Assembly (NCBI GenBank): GCA_001949185.1
Contig: BDGG01000005.1
Coordinates: forward strand, 2,581,972 to 2,645,971
Source: Ramazzottius varieornatus
Taxonomy: Eukaryota; Tardigrada; Eutardigrada; Parachela; Ramazzottiidae
Direction of reading: 5' to 3'
Length of the DNA stretch: 64,000 nt
The notes under the pieces: model-generated
Database searches by the model: none
What the model saw: only the letters and a program-made list of their open reading frames with translations
Told to the model about the DNA's origin: nothing
Program-made: the position numbers and the translations under genes
Part shown: positions 11,601 to 22,917 of the stretch, one piece after another
How the letters are laid out: every line of letters starts with the position of its first letter
How positions within the stretch are numbered: position 1 is the first letter of the stretch

Positions 11601-13868
11601 TTCGGCACTAACCACAGTCTATAGCCTATTCTTTAGCCACGTCATGGCCTTCAAAGCACCTAAATCATGGCCAAACAAAGGTGAGTACCTGACCCGATCA
11701 AGCAGTACGAGGATGTGTCCTACAGCACCTTCATTTCTACTCTCATTCACAGTGTTGATCAACTTCTGGGGCGGATTCTGTTTCGTGATCCTGGCAAGCT
11801 ACACCGCCAACCATGCCGCTATATATGCCGGATTCAAGCAGCCCAGCTTTGAGAACATTTTCGATAACGAGGTTCGACGTCTTTCCAGCCTGTTCTATGG
11901 TCTTCGCCCGTGTGCAGTCGGTCGAACCATTAAATAAACTATTTTTAGGATCTCTTGTCCCGCAAAGTAACGACCATCAGAGGGAGTTCGGCAGAAATAT
12001 TTGTCCGCAACATTAACCCTGCGTGAGCCCATCTCATCTTCTTCTTCGACACATTCGTTCCTTTGAGACTAATTTTAACCTGATACCATGAGCCCTTTCA
12101 TCACGCTGCTTGTTCCGTTGCAGACTTCACCAGCACATGACATCGAACCAGTACTTCAACGTCGTTTCCGTCGAAGACGCCGTCGAGAAACTCAAGTAAA
12201 ACTAATCACACAACTTTTAACTTGCCGACCAGCATTTCTGCCGTTCACCGAAAGCCTATACAGTATACTGATAGATAAGGGGGTTATGACTGGCTGCGTT
12301 GCAGGCGAGGTTCACTTGACGCTTTCATCTACGACACAGCCATCCTCAGTTACGTTCAAGCCACCGACGCCGGCTGCACGCTTCGCACAGCTGGAGCCTC
12401 CTTCGGCAGCCAAGGCTACGCCGTGGCTTTACCCATAGGCTCTTCGCTGAAGAGCGCAGTGAGCACGGCCATCCTCAAGTACATGGAGAGCGGCTTCATG
12501 GACGACATACGGACCAAGTGGTTGACGGGTCTTTCCTGTCAGATGGACGACTCCTTCAGCAGCATGAACCAGCCACGCGCACTGGGTCTCGAAGATTTTG
12601 CCGGCGTTTTTCTCTTGCTGGCAGTAGGGGGCGCTGTGGGCTTTCTGATTCTGCTACTGGAGCATTTGGTCTACCGATGTTTGCCAAGGCTGCGGATGCT
12701 GCCGAAAACTAGCCTATGGCACAGTCGCCATATCATGTTCTTCTCCCAGAAACTCTACCGCTTTATCAACTCTGTCGACTTGGTCTCACCCAACTCCAGC
12801 GCCAAAGAGTTTGCTTCTTCCGTCAAGCAAGGCCAAGTATGTAACAGAAAACCCCATTAGTGGCAAGCCGAACCGAAAGAAACTGACAATGTTTCGTCTT
12901 CTCAGTTTATCGGCATGTTTCAAAAAAGCGTCAAGAAAAGAGCCAAGGAAGAAGCTCTGCAGCAAAAGCGGGCACGCAATGCCGATAACTTTTTCGAGAC
13001 CATCCATGAGCTGACGCGGAATCTCCGCGAGGGCTCCTCGATGGACATAATAGATAATGAGGAAGCCTTGTCCAATGGAAGGCTACCTCGACCCCAATCG
13101 AGGTCCAAGAACGGCTCATCGCCATCCAACAATCCACCCATGGAGCGCGTTGCCGACGTCGCTGAAGAAGTAATGCGACGTTCCCCCATCCGAAGACTCA
13201 ACAGGCAGCCCAACATAGGGGACAGCCTAGACAATGTCCATTCGACGACCCGCTCCTTCTCCGATTTTCAGAATGCCTTACAAGGTATTTAGCTCGTAGA
13301 TGTCCACGTCTCCTGTGCTTGCTAAACTTTGAGGCCGTACATTTAGCGCACTGTCTTCGGAATCACCTAGAGGATTAGGAGTGTACAGTACTGCATAACG
13401 TTTGAATCGAACAACCTTGAGGTTTTTCCGACAGATATCAAATCCTTACCGAAGGCGGCAACCAGTCTTTCCCTCAAGGATAACTGCCTTCCAAGTTCGC
13501 GGAACAATGTTTGGGTGGCGCAGGCGGCAGAGGACGGCACAATGTACAACGGCTTTCCGTCGATGGATTCTGATGAGGAAGACGACGACACACCCAGCCC
13601 ATCCACACCTTTGTGCGCTCCGCAACCGCCTTCGAAAGGCCAACGCCTCTCGCTGGAGCATGACCGTCTACCGCCGTATACGTCACTGCGAGGACTGGAC
13701 AACGTCGATATCGACGAAGTCTCCAAACAAGATCTGCTCAATATGTGGCAGTTGGCCGAGAGTGACTTACGATTGCAGATTAGACAACTTGCCAGAGAGA
13801 AAGCTCAGCTGGTGAAACAAGTCTCCTCCGCGTCCGTCAAGAAATCAAACACGCCCACTGATCTCTAG
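8616..13868 (+). CDS. GRIN3: NMDA-type ionotropic glutamate receptor, GluN3-like subunit
   Basis: Twelve phase-consistent exons: 8616-9020, 9427-9609, 10085-10551, 10634-10836, 10925-11469, 11542-11680, 11753-11871, 11949-12022, 12124-12195, 12305-12836, 12906-13284, 13435-13868 (1183 aa). The first in-frame ATG gives a signal peptide (residues 1 to about 25). An amino-terminal domain (about 30-400) follows, then S1 from PPFTIEEY (about 423), M1 (LWIAIFSALHATAIAAAIF), the pore loop, M3, S2, M4 (FAGVFLLLAVGGAVGF) and a 270-residue cytoplasmic tail ending in a short coiled coil. Ligand contacts of the class are visible: Arg in SVTQAR, Ser in GSSAE, Asp in FIYD. GluN3 is favoured over GluN1/GluN2 by SPFGLNPRGR after M1, the post-M4 segment SQKLYRFINS and the terminal coiled coil. 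Known role of the family: glycine-binding subunits of neuronal cation channels. Odd points: M3 reads SYTANHAA instead of SYTANLAA, and the pore N-site position is Ser. Confidence 0.93.
9048..9228. mobile_element. MITE family 2, copy 2 (GluN3 intron 1)
   Basis: The terminal inverted repeat arm GGGAAAGTTTGGGCCA near the left end pairs with TGGCCCAAACTTTCAC near the right, and both outer ends carry GTGCAC. The interior ACGTACGGACTTCCGTGCCG is shared with copy 1. It has no coding capacity of its own. Confidence 0.65.
9751..9952. mobile_element. MITE family 2, copy 3 (GluN3 intron 2)
   Basis: The best-preserved inverted repeat of the family, with arms of about 48 bases that both begin GTACACGCAGGAC and both contain ATTATGGGACAGGC. 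The interior, CGTACGTACG with TTCGACACTTTTCCACGG, aligns to the reverse complement of copy 1, so it is inverted relative to copies 1 and 2. Confidence 0.75.
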
Positions 13869-14145
13869 TCTTAAAGCTGGGTTCAGATGCTTGCGTAATT
13901 TTAATTGCTAACTATTTTATTGGAGACATTTACGTAGGTATGTTTACTTTCTAGACCCAGGCTGTGTATTTTAATTGTTCTGACCGGAAACCGGATGTAT
14001 TTTCATTGGAGCAGGTGTTGTTTGACCCGACAATGACAGGCAAAAACGAGCCGCGGTGTGGATTCAATGGAGATAAGCCCGAATGCCGGTCACGAAATTC
14101 AGCTGCACTCGAAATTATTACGTCGTTCTGCTGTTCTTCTTGTTA

Positions 14146-14672
14146 TTAGTGAGTATTCGTCCGGCGCTGACGATTACAATACAATGACGATGGCTCCTCC
14201 ACGTCATCAAAAATGGGAGGAGAGTGCCTCTATTGTAATCGTATTGTTATCGTATGACGATACTTGGGCAAAGTATCGTCATGAACTTTGGCTGCTCATC
14301 GATCCTGTTTCAGAGCACCCACATGGTCAAGCTTGATACCAAAATGTGGGGGAAACATTCCTCTTCCATTCGATATTTTCCGGGAACGAGTAGACTGCAC
14401 CTCAGCAATTCAAACCCAAATTTAGTGGGGTGGAAAAAGATGAAATTAGCCATTTTAGCCGTTCCGCAGCTAAAATCAAGGCGTCACAGGACGTCACGTA
14501 ACCCGGCGTAAACCATTGCTTTCAGCGGGGGTACGGGAGCGACTCCTATCGTTCGTAAGTCGTTTCGCGATTGCCAAATACACACAGCTCGTTACCATGC
14601 GCAGACGATACGACTTCTATTGCAATTGTATCGTAATCGGGATCGTAACTGCAGGACGAATACTCACTAATT
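14146..14672. mobile_element. Foldback element of about 527 bp downstream of GluN3
   Basis: The left end TTAGTGAGTATTCGTCC (14146 on) is repeated inverted at the right end (GGACGAATACTCACTAA, to about 14670). Beyond that, the arms share imperfect, shuffled ACGATTACAATACAAT-type stretches for roughly 40 more bases. The interior holds further ATCGTATNACGAT palindromes and no ORF of note. It is likely a non-autonomous transposon; the bases flanking the ends (TTA/TTA) could be a target duplication. Confidence 0.6.
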
Positions 14673-17600
14673 AGGCTCGGCTTGCATGTATCGGTACGGT
14701 ACTCGTACTGTACATGCGGACATGGGATACAACTTCTTTTTCTTGACCACTGCGCATGCTGGAATGAACATCTTTCTTGTGTGCAGGTTGATAAGAAGCT
14801 CTACTGCCAACGACACGTTTCGAAGGATGCTGCTTTCGGATATAGAATTTACCATGTAGACATGACACAGTATCTGACGCCAGTTCCCGTTATGGATTTG
14901 ATCCGTCGTTCTTGTTTATCCTCCCCGAGATCATTCTGGAGATCGTTCGAGCAGCCCAGAGTGTGAGCATAGTTAGCTGAGGACAGAAGTGTATATTTGG
15001 ACATCAGAGTCTCAGACGGTGTGAGCGCTAGCTATAGTGAGTTTTCAGTTCTACTTAAGACCTTGAGCATCGGGTGGTAAACTCGTTCTCCCGGCGCATA
15101 CTAATATTTGCAGTACGTGGCGAGACACTGGACAGTGTGTGTGCAAAGGTGACTGGAATTTTATCCGTTTTTTATGAAAATCTCGTCCTATTTTGCAAAT
15201 TATTTTTTAGTCAGGTCCTAGGCTGAGCCAGTGTCTTCAAAACATCCTACTCCGAGTTTAAACATTTCTGCATCTAGCAAATATTTAAGATTTGACAAAA
15301 GATTTGTCCGGTGGTCAAGAGAAAAACATGAAGGTTCGCCGTTTCAAGTTGATAGGTGGCGCACTCTACGTTATCTTTCCAAATTTCGGCCAATGAGAAA
15401 GTGGTGATTGGTCCGATTTGACGACGCTCCCTAGTTTCGACCAGTTAAGGAAAGGCGAAAGTGGCTTTCCCACCTGGTATTCGGAACGCCGAAATCTCGT
15501 GGTGCTCAGGGTGTTTAGGTCGATCACTAAAATACGACACGGATGAACCGAAGAGGAGGCCAGATAGCACGTCAAAAGTGAGCTTAATTTTCGCATCTCG
15601 AATTCATGTTTCCAAACCTAAGCATGAAAGACATGAGCGAAAGAGATGAGTTCGTGTTAAAGTCGACAGGTTTCATACCAACTAAGGTACACGCGCCTAA
15701 GAATCGCGACCTGGAAAACCAAGTGCGCGTAGGTTATCTATAATGTTGTAGTGAAAAGAGGTCCAAAACCATTTTGGGTCGACAGTGCGGACGTATACCC
15801 TACCGGGGTTCCGGGTAAGACAGCTTGTCGTGCAGTTCCGTCCTGCAAATTAAAAGTAAGAATTTTAGAACGGTTCACTATCTGTTTTGCAAAAGCGGAG
15901 TTTTGGCAGAAACAGATAGCCGGAAGTCCGAATCAACATCCAAGCGCTACCGTTGGATGCCTCGCTGTTAAAGCCTGTATAGATCATCACAAAATTCGGG
16001 AAACCTGTACAAACAGTAAAATTTTATAATTTGATTTGACGCGCCTGATATTAGAAACAGGGAAATGAGATCCGTGATTTTTAGTTTGAAGCTTGTTGTC
16101 TGTTTCGATTGTGTAAGAAGAGAACGGTAGAAAAGAATACTAGAGACAGCGCCGTCTACCGACTCCGAAAGCTGAGCGCGAATATTGTCGCACCCGCTGC
16201 CAGATACTGTATCAGAAACATCGGGAACAGGTCTATGTTGCATGTAGGCAACTGCAGGAAGTATCATAGACGGAAGAATTTGCTTACCGGTGGCCGACGC
16301 GGTCTTTAATTGGTAATTTGCGTCGCATTTGAATGAAAAAGCAGTCGAAGAAGGAGGATGACGCAAATGGTCGAGATGGAGAGCAGTTTCACGTGGGTCG
16401 CTGAATAAATCCTGTCTCTTGGCATTCACCGCGTGCCTTAATTTCGTAGAAAACGCATCGAGGCTAGCAGTGAACACAAAGCGACCACGGATTCAAGTTC
16501 CCCTTCCTTCGTTCCACATAGCTGTACAATAGGCAGCTGCCAAGGACACTATCTTTGCCGATATTCTTCACAAATATCAGGAGCGTGCAAGTCGACCCAC
16601 TTGATGAAGCATCAACAGTCTGGAGCGTCACGGCGATCGAAGAGGACGCCTTCGCTTCACCGCGAAGCAAATTTTGAATCTTATTTTTCGTCTCTATGCT
16701 GATTATTGAAGTTACAGTACAACGACGTGTCCAGCTCTGGCTAGAACGTGTTGCCCGAGACTTCGCTGTCTTCACATCGGGTGAATTTCTAGAAAAACAC
16801 CCAGACGTGGCGGCAAAATTTGGCCTTCCCGGTAAATTTAGAAGAAGACTATCCCTGTGATAGTTCAAAACGGGATGGGAAATTTTGGGAAGAGCCTCGT
16901 CCTCCACACGAGAACGTGGCCACCCGAAGAAGGAAAGGGCTCTTCGGGTCTCGCGGGGGACGGCTTGGATAGTGCATGCCTGGCGTGTCGTTGTCAATAT
17001 TATCCCGAAGAAAGTGACAATTTATCGACTCCATTTCAAGCCTGTCAAAATTGGGAAACGGGAAAAATTTGCATGCAGCACATGTGCTGATCTCTCCTGC
17101 CTGACAATCCCAGCCGACAGACAGAAAAGTTATTTAGGATAATGGATTGATTTCCTGCTGGGAACATTAGCTGAGGTTTTCACCATATTTGCACCCAAGC
17201 TGCATGTCCCCGCAGTTTCTTCCTGCGTGCTCGCAATTTCCATCAATATATAGCACTTCCAATTTCTGCTGATATGAAGAGTGAAGCAAAGTTCAACGTG
17301 GAGCCTGGATGCGAAAACCCAGTATGGGGAACTCAGAAAATGTACTGAGCCATATTGAATATTTAAATTGTGAATAGTATCACCTCGAAAACTGAGAATC
17401 ATTCCAGCGCTGCCGAAAACGAAGTCGACGTAATCAAGAACTTTTGCAACGTTAGTGGTCGCGATTTCGGAATTTTGGCGCGCCATATGTTTGGTTTCTG
17501 TCAGTCATAATGCAGACCATACGATAACTATTTTGACGTTACGGTGATCAGTTTCAGGAGCAACTGTCAAGTTATTGGTCGAGCGCAAATAAATCTGAGT

Positions 17601-20600
17601 GATGCAGACGAGCAGTTAGCAAACGAGGATGGATGAGAAATCCGAAAACTATACGTTCGGTATCAGCGCAAACTGTGACTGTTGTACGAAGCTCGGATGG
17701 GTTCGTCATCTTGATCCGACAAGAGAGCTAACGTCCTCGAGCAATCTTAGGGAAGCACACCAAGACCACCCTTTAGCCTTTGCGAAAGGACGGCCAAGAT
17801 GTACCCTCAATACGGTTCGATAGCAATCAAAAACACTCAATAAAATGGAAAAAGAATAAAGAAGGCATCACGGCCTCTGAATAAGGGGAGATTTCCAGCT
17901 GGTAAATCCATGCTGATTCCTCATTATCGCGCGCTGACGCAAAGTAATGAAGCATTAAGGTCACAAAGGCACTTTTCGTCAAATCCAGGATGAAAAGCCA
18001 GCGCCATCACAACAGTTCAATTAATTCTTGATAAGGCGGTGTTTGATGGGCAAACCGTGGGATTTCTGTGCGTTTCGACGATGGCGGCATTAAAAAAAGG
18101 TGATTGGACCCAAAATACAATTCTGGGATCGAACGTGTATGAGTGCTGGGTGGGAAATTAGCTCGAAAAACTTCCATCTTTTATGAATGGAGGAATTCTC
18201 AAAGGGGGACTAGAGCGTTTTTGATGGCTGGTACTTTGATGGCTGGTTGGAGACTTAGGTGGAGGCCTGTCACTAACTTGACGGTGCGTGGCCTAAATTA
18301 GCGGACCCGGGTGATTTGGGCCAGGACGTGACGCCAGTCGCCAGAGGCCGATTATGGCAGCACGGAAAGGAGCCGGATTTCCCTTCCGCTTGTCCGCCTT
18401 CAGTAGCTCCAAATACAAATTTCTCCTCTCGTTGGTTCCGCAGGAAGGAAGCTAACGGGGAGGTAGTCTTGAAATGGGAGAAGCGTGCTGGGCGTGCCAT
18501 TCGAGACGGCGACCTTTGTAAGATACCTGCTAGCTGGGTCTAAAAGGAGACCTGCGATCCATGACGTCAAGGCCCAACGTGGGGCCGGGATCGGGTATCC
18601 GAAAAAGGAAAAACAGGGCTCGATACCCAGACAAACTACCGCGCAGACTGGTTGAGCCAAAGCATGGAAATCACAGTTCGGAAGTTCGCAGAACTCGAAC
18701 AGGCTTTGTCTTTCACCGGATATTGGACCAACAGAAGAGTGCCTTTCTACTGCGATATATTTTTCCACTATAGGTTTACCTTAGGTTTCGAAAACGATAG
18801 AAATGTGCATGTGGTGAAACTTTCGTTCTTGTTTCTGCCACTTCGATCCAGGTGTACATAATCGCACGCCATGAGGGAAATCCTAAGAGGCGGAAATAAC
18901 GACTTGGGCATTGCATGCTCATTAACATAGATAACTCGTCACATCGGGTCAGAGGGCCAACATCTGTACCTCCAGGCTTTCGCACACCATCCCCTACATA
19001 TGCCAGACAGCTTTCGCCATATTTTCCCCCAGTACTAGTGTCCCTTTCCGTGCGTGCTAGGTGCAATTTCGATTCATCACAGCATCTAACTCTGCAGATT
19101 AGCCACTCTCGTAATTTTGAACCCTCTCTGACGCAAGTGCCCAAACGGATGTTCTGGTGTCTCACGAGCCTTGGATGATTGTGTTTAGCATTAATTGATC
19201 AAAATTTGTGCATTGACGACCAGGTGCATTAGACTACTCCGAGTTACGAAGCGGGAAAAAAATTATACGTTATGCAGAAGACGTAGAAAATGGGTTAGGA
19301 CGTACCGGGCCAAGCCGAATTCGACTAGCTTACTAAGCGTAGTCGAGAATCATGCATCGGTCATCAGCGTCCTCGGCGCTGAACTGGTAGAAGTGAAATG
19401 TTCCGTCAAACCATATTTTGGGCTGAATTTTGTAACTGAGACAGATTTTCGTTCTAACCGAAAGTTTCGTTCTATATTCATTTCCTGGTGCAGTTATTGC
19501 AATATGCATGCGGAGGTGTCAGCGAAGTGGGCCGCGTGTTTACGTGCCATATGGACGGAAAGGAAGGGGAAAAGGAAAGAAAGCGCGTGAGGAACAGAAG
19601 ACTGACAGTCAGTCCCCCTCATAATGCGAATGGGAGCAGCCTATGGACAGCCACTTGGAATTAGAGCCTATTAAGAGGCAATGTTTCCGGTCGTCGTGCG
19701 TCACTGCGCTCTACGACGGAAATCTCCGTGCGCCCATACAAAGTGCAACAGACATGCAAGCAGGTCCTCAAGCCATCATTTTTCTTTTGGCCACACCACT
19801 CCGTATACGTAAGCCACTAGAATTTTTCGATCCACGTCCAAGAAAAATCAAAAAGCTCTTAGGTCGAGCTTATGCGAAAGTGTTCATGCAATATTCCCTA
19901 TTCGCCCTAATGTCTGAATAAAGTAGGAGTAATCCAGGAATGACCTGCAGTCACGCAAAGGATTTCTACCTGGATTAATCTGTTAGGCATCGGCGAATCC
20001 ATCAAGCTTCCCTTCCCTTTCTTTGCATCATGCAAGAACCATGCATTTGTGCCGTGGGGGTATTTGCAGGTTGCACGACCGCTTTTAATGACGTCCTTCG
20101 GCCATTAGAACAAATGCGATACTTTGATGAAAGTCTAATCTCCATTAGTAATCTTCTTGTTTTCGTCGTCTCTTGCTCCCAATCTTTCCTCCTTAATATC
20201 CGTTTACCCCACTGAAATTAAAAAGCGAAGCCATGAATCGGTGGCAGAACCGCAGACCGACTAATGTCTCGATGATGTCACGGGCTTCCCTCCCGACAAA
20301 GTAATTCGCCGGTCTGATCCGACACACACTGGCACCACAGCCTAGCAATTTAAATCTCTCATTCCCACAAAGAAGCCCTATTATTTCCGCCAGTTAATGC
20401 GGGGCCAGGCGACCACATGCTGCAGTTCTCATTTTCCCTCCTCGTTAACACATGGGGCCTTCTCGACACTACTTGCTGCCCATACGGCAGAATGACCACA
20501 TGACAAAAAATCGTAGAAAGTGTCAGCGCAAAAGTGCCGTGGCGAGGACATACTGTAATATACAGTAGTGCGTGACGCATGCATAAATTTCGAGCTGCGC

Positions 20601-22917
20601 TAGATCGAAATATAATTTAATTTTTACGGAGTTTAGTTGGTAGAGTCTCACAACAAACTGTAAACGCTTTTGTTTCGAACCAACGATCTGACTTTGATCC
20701 CACCAGCCAAAAGGAAGCGTATGTACCTGGTTTTCCGATGTATGGTGCCATTCCAGTTCGTGGAGAGGATTCGGATAAAGACGGAAGACAGCTGGCTTTT
20801 TGAACGACGGCGGCGTGAAACATCTCCCCTACGGAATAACAGAATAAACCATAGTGTAAAGTGATGAGTTTAAGCTGAAAAGGTAACAAACTTTCGACAC
20901 AAAACGTTACACACGGCCAAACGATATCCAGACATGATCGTCTGGCTGACATCGTAAAAGCGAAGCTGAAATGCAGACTGATCAAGGAAGCAGTGCAACG
21001 TGGCTCGGATGAGACTGTTTGTCACGATCAGCATATTGCGAAGTGAAAATGCATGCCGAGCGCAAGGGATGCCGCTGCACGGGAGCAGGGATATCAAGAG
21101 GAACGGGATGAGGGAAAGGAGAGTACGAACAAGGAAGAGCGAGTTGAGTAGCTGTATGTACAGCTCGGGTCAGAAAATGTGACCTGCATCGATATTGTTT
21201 GACTGGTGTGGCCACATTACTTTAAAAGAGCGGAAGGCTTGAAGTCCAGTAAACTAATCGAAGGCTGAAGTGGATATTAGTTTGTGAGACAAGGTTAGCA
21301 CGCGTCCATCGAGCTGTCGGTTCAAGCTTGAAGGAAAAGAGGACGGCCGTGCTAAGTACACTGGGATGATGCCAGACGGGAGGGAGCCTGAAGAAGGGCA
21401 GAGGAAGGCTTGGCATTGACGTTGGCCTGTGTTAGCGTTTTTAAAGCTGCATATCAGGAAGAGGCAGCTGCTGATCCTTCTGGATGCGAGCGTGCGTCCT
21501 GGTGTTATTGTAAAGGGAACAGACGGTAGTTGATTAATGTACGTGTATGCATGACCGGCCTAAGCTGCGCCATTGTGCCTTCCCGTTGATGGCGCATTGA
21601 ACAAGCTGGAAGACGGAAGTCAACGAGATCGCCGAACCGCTCTGAATTAGGAGAGGAACTGCTGCCGGCATTCCCGGATCAACTAGCTTGATTTCGTCTT
21701 GTTCCAGCACAAAACCCAACCAATCAACCGCACATCGTCTCTCCAGAACTTCCTTGTACAGTGCGAACCGAAGTCTGTAGTCTGAACGTAAAGCAGTAGG
21801 TTGACTTCAACGATTATCTTGACCAATTTTCTACGTTATTTCGCATAGCTGTTTCGGTTATTGGCACGAACTCGTTGGCGGATTTTTCGGTTTTGTCTGA
21901 AGAACCGCGGGTGTCTGAATTCGAGAAAACCCAAGTAGTGATCAAGAGAGTGAGCAGTTCTATCGCCGGGTCGAGAGCTGAAACGGACAAGAAGAATGTT
22001 ACAATTTTGACAGCCGACTTGTAGACTAGTTATAAAATGGACTCTTTTTATTCCAGACGCTCTCCTTACAGCATCCATGTTGTCGTGTTACTGTTCACGC
22101 GCTGGACAGCCTGAAACAGCGTCGAGCACAGCGGGGGAAGGAAGCGCGTAAAAGGAGGGAAGGATACAGCTGTCACTTTCAGGCACTTGTCCGGTCTGGA
22201 AGCCCCAATACTACACAGTATGGCTCCTCTTCCTCAATCCTATACAATCCTCTTTAGGCAGGCACGTCAGAAACACGACGTGCGCGTGTGGCCTGCGTAT
22301 ATTCCCACAGGAATATCCGTAATGTCATGAAGCATTACGAAAGCTAGGCCGCAAATCTTGGTTACTGGTCACTTGATTCTGTTTGCTCACGTTTTGATTC
22401 AACGCTCTCCATGTTGTTGGCGTCTGCTGGAGCTTGCTTCCTCCTCTCACTCTTTCCCTAGACGTCTCTCTCCCCACCCGCGCTGTTTATTTAGGGCGAT
22501 GTTTCGCACCAGTAACAGCACGCTTTCCGCAGGATAAAAAGGCCCACTTTGCAGGCTTTCAGCCCTGATCCATTCCCGCAATATGTATTCCAGCACAATC
22601 GGCACACAGTTCAATACGATCCAGTTACAGTCCTCTCTTGTTCCCCCGTGTTCCTCCTGAATCAAGGTCGTGTAAACTACACAAAGTAGAAATCGATTCA
22701 AAGCTGCCGTTTTCCGTGTCACTCCTTCACTTTACTGGGCGAATTATATCGATCGATTAGCAAAGTGAAGTATTATTGACCAAAGCAGGACAAGAAAAAC
22801 CCGCCCCAAAACAACAGCAACACCCTTTGAAAAATCAAAAAAATTGCATAACAAGAAAGACTTTCAGAAATTCTAAGACAAGAAATTAAAAAGGACCACA
22901 AAACAATTTGAAAAAAA
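14673..22917. other. Gene-free stretch of about 8 kb
   Basis: I could not assemble any gene here. Several minus-strand frames between 15968 and 17486 exceed 115 codons (two exceed 165), but they show no recognisable domain and such lengths are expected by chance at this base composition. No RNA gene was recognised. It may hold regulatory DNA or a fast-evolving gene that I cannot see. Confidence 0.4.
22486..22491 (-). terminator. Possible poly(A) signal AATAAA
   Basis: AATAAA on the minus strand, about 430 bases downstream of the stop codon of the coiled-coil gene. Position and motif fit, but no other evidence supports its use. Confidence 0.3.

Noticed and set aside
15968-16997. Two adjacent minus-strand open frames of 169 and 177 codons
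   Set aside because: No recognisable domain, no coherent splice pattern, and open frames of this size are expected once or twice by chance in 64 kb read in six frames.
17130-17486. Minus-strand 118-codon frame with an ATG and a nearby Cys-rich frame (CEHAGRNCGDMQLGC)
   Set aside because: The only available splice joins put the Cys-rich segment out of phase with the ATG frame, and I found no matching family.
20630-20720. tRNA-like A-box and TTCGAA signals
   Set aside because: The sequence does not fold into a cloverleaf: the D stem is mostly wobble pairs and the T stem and acceptor stem fail.
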